In this document: piece by piece, positions 1 through 12,584 of the stretch
Layout: every line of letters starts with the position of its first letter
Numbering within the stretch: the stretch's first letter is position 1
NCBI RefSeq assembly: GCF_035594125.1
Contig: NC_087161.1
Span: 4,807,501 to 4,871,500 of the forward strand
From: Scylla paramamosain
Lineage: Eukaryota > Arthropoda > Malacostraca > Decapoda > Portunidae
Reading direction: 5' to 3'
Length of the DNA stretch: 64,000 bases
The notes under the pieces: model-generated
Databases searched by the model: none
Told to the model about the DNA's origin: nothing
Seen by the model: the letters and a program-made list of their open reading frames with translations, nothing else
Program-made: the position numbers and the translations under genes

Positions 1-148
1 AGTATTCTTGTAGTTGTTTCACATTCATTTACTTGTATAACGTTTTATACCACTTTGTATCATAACCATTCCCTGTGTTTCTTTTCTGGTTTTTCTTCGT
101 TTGTTTCTTTCATTCTTCCCTTTCTTTTAAATCTGTTTTCTGTTAGTG

Positions 149-206
<58 letters not shown>

Positions 207-515
207 GTGGTATATTCAGTTGATGATGCATTATTTTTTACGACCACCACCACCACCATCACCACCACCACCACCACCACCACCACCGAGCCAAAGCAAC
301 ACGTAACAGTTGTACATTGAAACACTCCTCCTGATGGCTGGGGGAATGGGAGTATCTCAATAATGTTTGCTCCATGTATGCACTGCCACGGTGAATTTTC
401 AGTAATGATGGTAATGAAAAAATTTATCAATAATAGTATTTTGCTGTGTATGAGCTTACAGTTTAATATTTTACTGGTGGTGGTGGTGGTGGTGGTGGTG
501 CTGCTACTGCTACTG

Positions 516-585
<70 letters not shown>

Positions 586-613
586 CGTTGCATTATTATT
601 ATTATTATTATTA

Positions 614-659
<46 letters not shown>

Positions 660-1658
660 TGTTGTTGTTGTTGTTGTTGTTTTGTTTTGTTATTTTTATT
701 TATGCTGTTATTGTTTCTTGTTCTTTTTATATAATTTCTTTCCCTACATCTTCCTTCCTTCCTTCCTTCCTTCCTTCCTTCCTTCCTTCCTTCCTTCTTT
801 CCGCCCTTCCTTGCCTCATTGTTTCCTTCCTTCTTTTCTTCTCCTCCTTTTCTTTACTGTTGTTTTTGTTGTTGTTTCCTCTCTTCTTTTCTTTTCTCTT
901 CTCCTCCTCCTCCTTCTCCTCCTCCTCCTCCTCCTCCTCCTCCTCCTCCTCCTCCTCCTGATGATGACTATAGTTCCACACAAGTCACAAACCATTTCTA
1001 TCAATTGAAGCATCCATCATTAATATTTTCTTTACTTCCTCTGAGTCCTTCCCTTCCCGACACGCACAAAGGCAGACGTTTGTACACAGCCACCTGCAGT
1101 ATGTATTATTTATCATTACAAGTGAAGGAGAAGATACTGTATATATTTATCATTATAAGTAAAGAAGTGTTATTGCATTCCCTTTTCACCTTCTTTCTAT
1201 TTATGTATCTATTTATTTATTTATTTATTTATTTATTTTTGTATGCATTTGCTACGTATAATACTGGTCCTGTTTATTATTTTGTATGTTTTTATTTATT
1301 TATTTATTTATTTAGTTATGATATATATTTGTTGTCTTTTGTTTTTTCATCCCTTTTTATTTTTTTATTTTTTTTCATTGTTTTATTTATTTATTTTTTT
1401 TATTTTCTTTTGTGTTAGTATTTAAGGAACATCGTGATTGAAGATAGATGTTATTTAATTCATGTATATAATTGATGCTGTGGTCGGTGAAATTATCTGT
1501 CTGTTTATCTGTTTATCCATGTATCTATCTATCTATGTCTTTATCTGTATCTATTTATCTATCTGCCTCTGTCCATCTGTCTATTTATGTATGTATTTTT
1601 CATTCATTCATCTATATATGCCTATCTATCTGTATCTATCTGTCAATCTATCTGTTTA

Positions 1659-1707
<49 letters not shown>

Positions 1708-2151
1708 ATCTATCTATCCATCTATCCATCTATCTATTTATCTACTGAACATCTTACTCAGTCCCACATCCTCTAATCTATCAAAAAATTGCCTTACAAA
1801 ACCTCACACTTGACAGATCCTTCACACACCAGAGGACTTAATTAAGGCATGCAAACACAAAACACAGCGGTACTGCGGAAGACTAATTGAATTCTGGCCA
1901 GGACTCTGCTAGACTCTGCTGTGTCACTTCTTCAGGTGTGTGTGTGTGTGTGTTTTGAGGGAGACAGGGACTGGTAAGCTGAGGAAGGTGTACTGGGGTG
2001 GTTTGGAATAGAGGGGCAGCCGACGGGTTGGAATGGAGGAGGAGGAGGAGGAGCAAGCCTTTACTGTGTTTTAATGATGGAGGCTGATGATGATGAGGAT
2101 GATGATGAGGAGGAGGAGGAAGACCTTAGCGTGTTTTGGAATGATAGAGAC

Positions 2152-2183
<32 letters not shown>

Positions 2184-2389
2184 AATAATAATGGTGAGGA
2201 ATAGGAGAATGGTGATGATATACCAACACATTCATTATGCATAAAGTCAAGATTCAAGTTGCGTTGGCTAGTTTATTTGTTGCTAATGTTTAAGTCCCTA
2301 CGGCAGTGGCGGCGGCGGCGGCAGTGGTGAGACGGCTGGCGTTAGTTGCACTTTTGAGCGGCGGCGGCTTAGCGGGGCAGCGGTGTCTT

Positions 2390-2442
<53 letters not shown>

Positions 2443-2495
2443 CCGGGGAGGATAACGTGTGGATGGTGTGTGGTGGTGTATACTAAGTTTTTTTT

Positions 2496-2580
<85 letters not shown>
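1..2580. repeat. Dense microsatellite block
   Basis: Successive tracts: (TAG)n 143-207, (CCA)n 241-287, (GGT)n 475-499, (CTA)n 500-585, (ATT)n 592-657, (GTT)n 659-681, (CCTT)n 749-796, (CCT)n 900-960, (TTTA)n 1200-1390, (ATCT)/(TTTC)n 1500-1745, (GAT)n 2075-2185, and (GT)n 2394-2440 and 2501-2578. The open frames here are homopolymer artefacts. No gene is seen. Confidence 0.95.
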
Positions 2581-3480
2581 AGCATCCTCTAATCATCCTT
2601 TTCTTGGTGACCCCTTCAACATTTCACCTCTGACCACTTTACATCAATTGATCCTTATAATTTCTGATGATATTCTCTTCATGCATTCCTGCTTCATGGC
2701 CAACACGCTCCATCACTCCTCAGTCAACTCTTCTCCACCAGCCTGCACGAGTCTCCACACATTTTCTCACTTACTCGTCTCATGCCCTATCAAAAAAAAC
2801 CTGTAAACATCCGTAAACGCTTCATTTCCCGATCATTTAGCATCCACCGTCCTCCACCTTCTGTACAGGCTCGCTTCTATACAGTAATCATACAAAGCAG
2901 CTTGCACGGGTGTCTTTACGTGATGTAGTACGGTGTTAGATCAGGTGACGTTTTGGTGTGTAGCCTTTGCAACGGCACCTCTTTATCCTCCTTGGTCTCT
3001 GTTTTCTTTCTCGTGCGTGCGTGTTGGCATTTTAATCCTGAGTGACGATAGATTCTAGAGGGATAGATATAAGTAGCTGCCTCTCGTGTCTCGTTGTCTC
3101 TTCCTTGCTTCTGTTTCTTCTTTTTTTTTCTGATTCAGCTTTATTTCCATAAGTCCCTATACTGTGCTGATTCCTCCGTTTTCTTCCAACCTCCTGTGCT
3201 GTTCCTCCCCTTCCTTTTATGGTTATTATTGCCGTCACTGCTGTCTTCCCTGGCCTCTCATAGTCATTGCCCAGCGCCGTATTTCTGCTGCGTCGCTATG
3301 TGGGAGTCTTGCCTTTATAACGGTACGTCCTATGTTATTTGGGGTCTTGAAACCGTATTCTTAAGCTTCTTCGTCTTATCTGGACTACTTTGAACAGGCT
3401 GTAGTGGAAAGTACCTGCGTTTTAATAGTATTTGCAGTATTTTCCTTTGTGTTGCTCCTAAGAGGGATTGTCGCAGCGGA

Positions 3481-3726
3481 TCATCCTTCTTCAATACCCC
3501 CTGGGCCTTCCTCGGTCACACCCACCACTTGCATGTCTTCTTTCATTGCATCCATAAATATCCTCTTTGGTCTTCCTCTCTTGTTGGTGCCGGGTGGGCT
3601 CATGTCCAGCATCCTCTTCCCCACACATGCCTCGTCCCTTCTTCTGACATGTCCGAAACATCTCAGTTTTAGTTTCATTATTCTGGGGATTGTTTGACGA
3701 GTCTTCACCGTGAATGAGGGTAGCAT
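3481..3726 (-). pseudogene. LINE 3' fragment (reverse transcriptase C-terminus)
   Basis: The minus frame reads R-C-F-G-H-V-R-R-R-D-E-A-C-V-G, then P-G-T-N-K-R-G-R-P-K-R, then M-K-E-D-M-Q-V-V-G-V. This is the C-terminal signature of arthropod non-LTR retrotransposon polyproteins. It is only 80 codons, with no upstream RT domain nearby. Confidence 0.75.
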
Positions 3727-3897
3727 CGATGAGTTTCTTGTGTTTCAGTTATATTTTCATTACTCTAGCGATTGTTTGACGAGTCTCCAAGTAAGGAAAG
3801 CACCAATGAGAAACCGACTTAACATCTCGGTGATCTTTGAAAATACCTCCTATGAGATCACAAATGGTTTCAAAATACAATCCCATTATTTCCTGAC

Positions 3898-4107
3898 TCA
3901 ACCTTTTGACTGCTATTTGATACATTTTTCCTTAATTAGTAATCACTCTGAGACATCTTTACTTGTTCTACAGCCACCTTCAATCTTTAAGCTCGGAAAA
4001 ATTGCTAAATCTATTATTTTTAATTACTTTGTTTCTCGCCGATGCTTACAAAGATTTCATGCATTACTTCTGCTGTTAATTGTTTCGTATCGCAGTGAAA
4101 AGATTGA
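3898..4107 (+). mobile_element. TTAA-type MITE, copy 4 (degenerate ends)
   Basis: 210 bp, homologous to the copy at 60008 (ctgagacatctttacttg, ctacagccacc, gatgcttacaaagatttc). The flanks have mutated to TCAA and TTGA. A fragment of the same right end (agcagtgaaaggattaa) is visible at 10003-10019. Confidence 0.65.
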
Positions 4108-4539
4108 GTACACACAGCTCCCCAAACATTTTATTTATTTTTATGTATTTATTTATTTTATTTTATTTTATTTTTTTATCTCAGCGTACATAATCTTTCT
4201 TCACCCCAACCTTCGCGCCACTCACCACCACCACCACCACCACACTACAAAGGACGAAGGACGTGAGCTTACTACTTGTCCAGCTGAGTAGGCATGAAGC
4301 AACGAGGAGGCGGGTATACAGCAAGAGGTGTAGGTAGTGACGTGGTGGTTGTTCAGGGCCACTGTAGGCAGGGCGGTGTAAACAATGAAAACGATGCCAC
4401 CGCTCCGCCTGTACACACGCACACACACACCTGTATCACTGGCCTCTCTGGGGTCTGAAGCCTTGCAGTATCGCCTGTCCCAATGCTCTGTCTCTTGTGC
4501 TAAACCTATTGGAAGATGTGATTAAACTATTGTTCTTTT

Positions 4540-5385
4540 AGTTGGTTAGTTAGATAGTTATTATAGTTGGTTAGTTGGCTTAGTTAATTCGTTTATTTAT
4601 TTATTTAGTTGACTATCAGTTAATTAGTTTAGTTAATTAGTTGGTTAGTTATTTGTCCGTTAATAAGTTTAGTTAGTTACATAGTTAATTAGTTGTTAGT
4701 TTGATTAGTTGGTTAGGTGTTAGTTGGTTCGCTAGCTCGTTAATTAGCTAGTTAGTCGCGGTACTTATTTAGTTAGTTAATCAGGTATTAGTCTGAGCCA
4801 GTCTCCTGTCCACATCAACATAAAACTCAGCACTAGATCAGCACTCTCGATTTTCATTTTCACTGCTCGCACTTCATGACTTTCTTTTCCTCTCTCGTAC
4901 TGTGTTGACTGAATACTTTCCTCGCGTCTAGGTCATGCCACCATACCTTCCTTCTGTCCATCCTTCCTTTCTGCCTTCCTTCCTTCTTTCCTTCCTTCTT
5001 TCCTTCCTTTCCTTCTTTCCTTCATTCCTTCCTTTCTTCCTTTCTTCCTTCATGCATTAATTAATCATTCCATTAATTCCTTTTCTTCTTCCTTCTCTTC
5101 CTTTTTTTCTTGTTTCCTTCTAATGTCATCCTTCTTTTATTGTTGTTTTATCTCCTTCCTTTTTTTTTCCCCATCCATCCATCCTTCCTTCCTTTTCTCC
5201 ATCCTTCCTTCCTAGCCTTCATCCTTCTTTTATTTATTTTTTTATTCATATCAGCTATCCTTCTTTCACTGTTATCTCCCTCCCTCCCTCACACCCTCCA
5301 TCTCTCCCTCCCTCCTTCCTCACACTTTCCCTCACTTCCTCACTCACACCCTCCCTCCCCTCACACCTTCCCTAATACTCTCTTC

Positions 5386-5416
<31 letters not shown>

Positions 5417-5450
5417 AATGACGTATAGAAATAAAGTGACCCAGCCAGCC
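4540..5450. repeat. GTTA-rich, CCTT-rich and CA microsatellites
   Basis: Degenerate (GTTA)n at 4540-4790, (CCTT)n-like pyrimidine-rich sequence at 4940-5370 and (CA)n at 5388-5414. No coding signal. The stretch 2580-3480 upstream of the LINE fragment is plain A/T-rich DNA with nothing recognised. Confidence 0.85.
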
Positions 5451-5609
5451 ATCTACCCCCCCCCCCTCACCCATCTGTTACCTATCGTGTTTTGCAGCCT
5501 GTGATGGTTCGCTACCCGCCCACCCTAAGGCACGAGGCTAGAAACACGTGTCAACATGTTCCCAGAAGAGAGGGAGGGGAGGGAGTGAAAACTTACAAAC
5601 TTCACTATG

Positions 5610-5633
5610 GTTTTAGGGTACTTCAGTGGTAGC

Positions 5634-5666
<33 letters not shown>

Positions 5667-5750
5667 TTTGTTGTTGTTGTTGTCGTTGCAGTTGAATTGT
5701 AGTGGTAGTAATGGTGGTAGTAGTAGCAGTAGTATTAGTAGTAAAATGTT

Positions 5751-5785
<35 letters not shown>

Positions 5786-5953
5786 GTTAATGATGATAGT
5801 GGGAAAAAAAAGTAAAATCGTAAAATAAGAAAATCAAGGAGACGCAAGGGGAGGAGGAGGAGGAGGAGGAGGAGGAGTGGGAAGGGAAAGAATTGGAAAA
5901 GATGTATTAAATTTTGATGATCATTAAAATCTAGTTCCATCTGAGATACAAGG

Positions 5954-5996
<43 letters not shown>

Positions 5997-6088
5997 GGAG
6001 ATCAATAATGTGGCGTTACCTGAAGTTACCTGGGCAGACGCACCTATTGAATACCTGTGTTTAGGAAGGCAAAGTACACACACACACA

Positions 6089-6138
<50 letters not shown>

Positions 6139-6366
6139 CGTGAAGACAGACTAACATTACACATTTTCTCCCTTTTGGTCTGGTGCGGCAACCATTTCTT
6201 TCTTCCAACGGCGAGGCGAGGGATAAACATTTGCTGGTGGCTGGCTTGTCTGTCTTGCCGGGGAGGGAGGAGGCGCCGAGGAGGAGGTGGAGGAGGAGGA
6301 GGAGGGATGGGGAGGGAAGGATACGAGCAGGAACGGTGATTTATCTTCTGAGGAGGATGAGACGGA

Positions 6367-6415
<49 letters not shown>

Positions 6416-6853
6416 CAGGGCGTGGTGTCCTCCCCGTCTCATATCAACGCTCATCAGGCTTCATCTTGGCCACCTCGCAAGCGTCCACACCGTCCCAAGC
6501 CTTTCGCTCACCTCACCCTCAGCCTTCCCCCCGCCACTCCACCCTTCCACCGTCCATCCACCGGTCCAGCACCTTCCTCCCGTCCACGCCGCACCCTGGA
6601 GACGGAAGACTACCCAAACTACCTTCTACCGCCCTGGAACCCCCTTCAAGTCCTCGCTTTCAGGGTTAAATACCCCGTCAGAAGGAAGCGTTCAGGGGCG
6701 AAGTGTTTTGGTGAGCGTGCGGGCCGCGAGCTCCGTGTCCATCACGCTTGTTAAGACGTGAAAATTGAAGTTTGCTCGCCAAGATGAGGTTTTGGGGGAG
6801 GGAACAGTGAGGAGGGGAGGCGGCGGGGAGCGAGAGAGCGAGGGAGATGACTG

Positions 6854-6923
<70 letters not shown>

Positions 6924-7386
6924 TCTGGGAGGATAGAGGGGTGCACAGGGCTGGCAGGAAGGAAGGAGGATGGGACAGGAGTGATAGGGGAGAGTGTAGC
7001 AGGAGGGAGAGGGGAGGTGATAGGTGAGAGGGGTGAGGGAGAAACTGAGATTTGGCGGAGGGGCGGTAATGGCGGCGGGTCAAGAGGCAGGCAGCCCCGC
7101 GCGCCACAATTGGGTGTTGGAGGTCAATTTGTGGCGTGTGATGGCTTCCTCGCGCCGCCCCTGGGGGAGGAGGGGGCGCCATCCCTCCCCCCCTACCGCC
7201 TTTCCTGGGGGGGCTACTGACGATGCCGCGGTAGGAGGAGGAGGAGGAGGAGGAGTTGAGAGAAGAGTAGGAAGGAGTCGAGGAGGAGGAGGAGAAGGAG
7301 GAGTTGAGGGAAGAGGAGGAAGGAGGAGGAGGGATGGTTTATGATGGTTGTCATTGTCTTGCTTTCGATTATTTGGTGACATATTG

Positions 7387-7480
<94 letters not shown>

Positions 7481-7572
7481 GCTTAGTGATTTACCTACAG
7501 TGTTTGTGTGTTAATTTAACTACTGATGCACCTGTTTATTCATTTACGTATCTATCGACATACTAACATAGC

Positions 7573-7606
<34 letters not shown>

Positions 7607-7640
7607 ATAGTAGTAGTAGTAGTAGAAAATGAGAAGATAC
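5610..7640. repeat. Microsatellites around a GC-richer island
   Basis: (TAG)n 5626-5666, (GTT)n 5752-5785, (GGA)n 5852-5877, (GT)n 5955-5995, (CT)n 6090-6135, (AG)n 6368-6413, (GA)n 6857-6921, (GGA)n 7221-7335, (CT)n 7389-7478 and (TAG)n 7570-7625. Between them, 6180-6790 and 7040-7210 are GC-rich and unique. They could be promoter or 5' exon of an unseen gene, but no protein family is recognised. Confidence 0.8.
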
Positions 7641-7643
7641 TGG

Positions 7644-7856
7644 TTAACACTTTCCCTATGATATGCAACAGTTTACGACACAAAGCACAATGTATGAAAT
7701 CTTTACAAGCGCCTACAAGAAAGAAAAGCGCTAGAAGAATAGGTTTTGCAATTTTCAGCCCGTATAGTGTTCAGAGGTGGCTGTAGACCAAGAAGAAATG
7801 TCTCAGAATGGTTATTGATTACGGAAAGATGTGCCAAATGATAGTGAAAGGATTAA
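7644..7856 (-). mobile_element. TTAA-flanked MITE, copy 3
   Basis: 213 bp with TTAA at both ends, inverted relative to the copy at 60008 and clearly homologous along its length (gtaaagatttcatacatt, ctacagccac, tctgagacat on the minus strand). Confidence 0.7.
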
Positions 7857-8773
7857 TGAGTGAAGGAAAGACCCCCAGCATTTCAGTAGTTAAGTCTTCA
7901 AATGGTTGTTAATCTCAATGTCCTCAATGTTAATGTTAATCCCAATGTCCTATTACATCGTTTCTTTCATTGTAACAACTGGCATTTCAAAGGACAGCTC
8001 CAGATTACGTAGCTCACGACGGTTGTCATGTTCATTACAGATATTCACTCGTATGTTTTGCTCATCAAGGTGACTCGTGGCTTGGGTAGTGATGTAGGCT
8101 TTTTTTTTAAATTGATGGTTGTTGTAAAGGTATTAAACCTTTATAGGTTATAGTTTTTTGTAATTTGGACCAAAAATATATTGTAATGTATCTATTAAGC
8201 TAAAATACTCGTGGTCAATAAAACTATCTATCTATATCTATCTATCTATTTATGTACCTATGTAGGGAATGGTGATTTATGTGATAGGAATGTTTGTTTA
8301 TCTTTCTATCTTGATATACAATTTATTTACGTACATACTTTCTAATTTAACCACTTATTTATCTGTTTATTCACTTATCTATAACATATTGTCATTAATT
8401 GTGGGTTCCTGTTTGTCTTTTTATTTGTCTGTCTTTTACTGGCGACATCTTATTGCTGACGATGACTTGTGCTTATATGTGACTTGTTCAGTAATTGTGT
8501 CTGTTTGATTATTTTCTCTGTCTGTGATGGTTCAGGTACAGTACATCTTATTCGTAACGATGACTGCTGCTTATATATACGACTAATTCGGTGAGTGTGT
8601 CCTTGCCTGTCTTATTGTTTGTTTTTTGTCTATTACTGTTTACATCTTATTCTTAACGATTACTTCTTTTCACCGCAGAGCCATGCAGTGAACAGAACAG
8701 ACTGGAGAAAACATTTTAATCCATAAGAATTCTGAAGTCTTGCTTTGAAATTATCCTGTAACATCTCTTAAGA

Positions 8774-9033
8774 CAGGGCTTCTCAACCTTTTGCAAGCTG
8801 GACCCCCCAAAGCTGATTCAGGGCAGTTCGGGCCCCCCCTCCTCCCTGCGCCACCCACTTAACCCCTTCCCCTACTATACCACCAAAGATAGATCAAATC
8901 AGGTAGACAGATAGATAGATAGACAGCTGCATCTCCCTTGTAATAATAATCAGTAAGTCCGTGATTTTCCGTGATTTTTTTTTCCACTCCCGTCCTGTGC
9001 TCCCCCTCCCTTCCCCCCGGTTGAGAACCACTG
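8774..9033 (+). mobile_element. hAT-type MITE with 8-bp target duplication
   Basis: Starts cagggcttctcaac and ends ggttgagaaccactg (imperfect terminal inverted repeats). It is flanked by tcttaaga (8766-8773) and acttaaga (9034-9041), an 8-bp duplication with one mismatch, as expected for hAT elements. No coding capacity; it includes a GATA-type microsatellite. Confidence 0.8.
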
Positions 9034-9207
9034 ACTTAAGACATTATTATTTTGTCTCTGGGTTAAATATTAATTTATACCAAGTTTTGATGCTGCTTTT
9101 CCTCCATTAAGAACATTTCATTCATTATCTAGGTGGTGTTCTTTTCCGAATAATCATTTCATTACACGCGAAGATCCTATCACGTTGACAGTGGTGCCAG
9201 TCCTTGC

Positions 9208-9232
9208 TGTATTCATAATGATAATAATAATG

Positions 9233-9289
<57 letters not shown>

Positions 9290-9290
9290 C
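9208..9290. repeat. (AAT)n microsatellite
   Basis: About 25 units, with a few interruptions at the left. The surrounding 9042-10770 stretch holds (CT)n at 10473-10508, a MITE end at 10003-10019 and an exon-like GC-rich piece at 9488-9666 with a donor-like CACG|GTGAGA but no recognised product. Confidence 0.85.
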
Positions 9291-10472
9291 TTTTAGCGAG
9301 GGTTAAAGCCGTCACTCCGTTTATTATATTTAACAGTTAGGCGATTAGAAGATTGAAATGCACCGTATGTCTGTATTCAGCTATAATTAATTGTTGATAA
9401 TAAAAAAAAAAAAAGAAATTATACCTATATGGTGAGTTTGTAAAGCAACTAGCGAGCAGTTACGTAGAATCACATTAACACTGACATATGACCGTGGAAG
9501 CGAAGCAGCGGCGGCGTGTTCGTGGCTTCGGAGCCTCGGGTGTGATGTTCATGACCGGGAAGATCTTGGCGGATCCCTGCCCCTGCTGTATTCTTCCTCG
9601 CCCCTCAGACCTCCACACTGCCCTGACCCTTCCCTGTCTCTCTTCCGTCACCCAGGCCACGGTGAGAGGGGGCCGCCCAGCCAGAGACCAGTGGACGAGG
9701 TACTGTAGTGGTGTGAAATAAGGGTCTCATTCTTAAACCGTACGGGGGTGTTGCTCGGTTGCTTCCAATAAGCTGTAGTAGTTTTTGAGGCTTTCAAGGG
9801 TATTTTCATGATTGTAGTGATAGCTTTATCTTTTACCTGCTACGTTCTGTTTTTTGCTAGTATTAAGAACACACACAAAAAAAAAAAAGTTTGCATGGAT
9901 ACATAGTTTTTATTTATTTTTTAGGCTCCATAAGTATTTATTTAAGTGGAACACAAGCTTGTGTCTACAAAATCGAACGTGAGCACAGGAAAGTACTTGT
10001 CCAGCAGTGAAAGGATTAACGATAATTCTACTTTATTAATAGGAAACCCATATGTAACTTAAAAATTGGTTAACTTTTAAAAAAAAGTTGTGAATGAGGA
10101 AAGCGTTCAAGAAGGCTGTCATAAATACCACTGTATAGTCCCCGACATGGTGTTACATTACGTATTGCCAATAGCTGTGTCGGTTTGCTGGTAGTGTCGC
10201 TCTAGTGTCTGTGGAGCTCATTAAGACTGTTAAGAAGTAGGTTCAATGTCTTGTCAGTTTATATTGTGCTGGCGAGCTGGGCCGTGGTGGTGAGTGGCGC
10301 GGCTGATGAGAGATGTGTACGTTGTCATGGCAAGGACTCGATCCTCGGCGCAACACTCATGGCACCTGCTTCAGATCAGCAGGCCACTACACCTCGTTGC
10401 AACCTTTTTTTTTTTATTCCCCCGCCAGCATATTCCTCCAAACTTTCTTGCAGCTTTGTTCGACTCGAGATT

Positions 10473-10511
<39 letters not shown>

Positions 10512-10773
10512 AAAACGTTTTGATATAGCGCTGCACCGTTCTGAGATGGTCTCGGGGTTAGGTTAGTGGCCTCTAGGGATCGTCAGGAGGGGAGAGCAGC
10601 TCTCTCCTGTTAGATCAGGTGGGGTTAGGTTAGTGACTTAGGAGGCGCATAATTAATTAATAATGGGTGGGAGCACTTAGAGGGTGGAACAAGATAATCC
10701 CAATGGTGAAGCGCTATTGTAAAGAATTATGAAAATTTTCGTCTCCCAAACAAGGTACAGTTCTGGGCATTGG

Positions 10774-10980
10774 TTGTGCTTCGCCGCCATGATGAATCGT
10801 AACCAGCTCAAGTTCGAAGGTTTGAACAAGGTGCGAAGTGAGGAGAGGAGTGCGAGGTGCCGGCTAGTGGGAGGGTCCCTCTTCCCTCGCCGGCATCTCG
10901 CACTCCTCTCCTCACGACGCACTGTTGTTCAAATCTTCAAACCTGAGCTGTTGCGATTCATCATGGCGGCAAAGCACGAC
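10774..10980. repeat. Foldback element with about 90-bp inverted arms
   Basis: The left arm (10774-10863) and right arm (10890-10980) are reverse complements at about 85% by eye. Shared blocks are tgtgcttcgccgccatgatgaatcg and gaggagaggagtgcgag. A 26-nt spacer separates them. No transposase. The arms would form a long hairpin; arm divergence argues against an assembly artefact. Confidence 0.85.
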
Positions 10981-11255
10981 ACAGTTTATGACCGCGGCGG
11001 TACAAGTACAATATCAAATATTTAGTTATCAAAGTTAATGCATTGCAATGAAGTCCTTTACATTTTGGCTCCACAGCAAGTGTTGAGTACAGAAAACCTT
11101 TACTAGATTACTATTTAATATATTTTTAATGATAATTGGTCAACATTGGCAATTCTCTTAACCGAATTGTCAATATTTTTATTAAACTAGAAGAGCCACA
11201 GGTCTGTGCATACAGGTAATCACACTTCACTTGCCATGCCCAGTCTTGCAGTTTC

Positions 11256-11303
11256 ATATAAAAATAATAATATTAATAATAATGATAATAATTGAAGGGC
11301 AGC

Positions 11304-11393
<90 letters not shown>

Positions 11394-11405
11394 TGAAGGG
11401 CAGCA
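11256..11405. repeat. Duplicated (AAT)n microsatellite
   Basis: Two tandem blocks, each an (AAT)n tract ending in attgaagggcagcaa (11290-11305 and 11392-11406). The 11400-12300 stretch otherwise shows only a 30-bp tandem repeat (11741-11800) and no gene. Confidence 0.85.
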
Positions 11406-12299
11406 AAAAAAAAAAAAAAGACTCCATTACCTGGGATCAAAAACCTGTCAGGACTTTCACGGGAGTAGAGTTTTTTCTCACAGGTCACGAGTCATCCAAG
11501 TTGTCACTAAGGTTTGGGCAAATTTTGGTTGGCTCTGCGTCAAAGCTGGCCAATAAATTAATTTAAGGGAAGATAATATTTTCATTGTGGAGCACAGGCA
11601 TTATCTCTGAGAGGGCTTTGTGACTTGGGTGTACCTAATGATGGTAATTTGAAAAGAATTCTGCATTTTTATTTCTTCTGCTTTGTCCTCCAGAATATTG
11701 ACGCTAGTGTTAAGGTTGAAAGCACATTGATACTTGTTGTGTGATGTTGTGTATCTCAGCTGGCAAATATGTGATGTTGTGTATCTCAGCTGGCAAATAT
11801 AAGCTGATACGATCCACCGTTGATTTGATAGAAAAGTTTGTTCATTGAGCAAATAAAGCTTAAATATTTAGTCATTGCCAGTGGAATTATGAGTTCATCT
11901 ATGAAGAACCAGTTGGTTCTCATCATTTGGGTTGGTGATGAAGGTGCTGCCCATCAGGTGTTTCTGGGTTTTGATAACAGGTGGTTCAGGTAAAAGTCTA
12001 ACATGACAAGCTTTTCCAGGCTTGAAAGATGTAGGCTTGATATCTCAATGCCTTATAGCAAGCATAAGGCGAGTATGCAGCAATGAAGGGTGACATCGAC
12101 ATTAACATCGGCATTAATGTACAAAGAAAGCCTGTGTATACACATGCTGCAGCATCCACGTGTTTGGCCACAATGTAACAGATCACTAACTATATAACTT
12201 AAGTAATTTATTTCATTAGCAGCAGCACAAAATTTCAATGGCAGTTCAAAGATGAATCTTGAGCTCTTCCTGCCATCATGAAACTTTTTTTTAGGGACA

Positions 12300-12584
12300 C
12301 TGGCCAAGGGCAACAAAAATATAAAAAAATAAATAAAATAAAAAAATAAATAAAAAATGCCAGTCCCTGAATAGGGTCGAAAGCGGAAGTCAGAAACTGA
12401 AGGATAAGTAAAAGTGAAGGATAAGTGTCTTGAAACCTCCCTCTTGAAGGAGTTCCAAGTCATAGGAAGATGGAAATATAGAAGCAGGCAGGGAGTTCCA
12501 GAGTTTGGTTACCAGAGAAGGGGATGAATGAGTGAGAATACTGATGGATCCTTCATTTTCTGTACATTTCTCCATTCCATCCAC
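12300..12584 (-). pseudogene. LINE 3' tail fragment
   Basis: Translates to K-L-W-N-S-L-P-A-S-I-F-P-S-S-Y-D-L, then after a frameshift S-F-K-R-E-V-S-R-H-L, the common C-terminus of decapod non-LTR retrotransposons. It continues into an A/T-rich tail and a cccttggccagtgtcccta block shared with the copy at 58150. Confidence 0.7.

Noticed and set aside
55..1813. Long open frames of poly-Ser, poly-Leu, poly-Tyr and Phe/Leu/Ser
   Set aside because: They translate microsatellites that are open in every frame; no start context, splice site or family motif.
2298..2806. Cys-Val and His-Thr repeat open frames
   Set aside because: Pure (GT)n/(AC)n translations.
6183..6761. 192-codon Arg/Pro-rich plus-strand frame
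   Set aside because: Spans (GGA)n and (GA)n tracts and shows no recognisable domain; kept only as a GC-rich island.
9488..9721. Possible exon with donor-like CACG|GTGAGA
   Set aside because: No protein family recognised and no partner exon with matching phase nearby.
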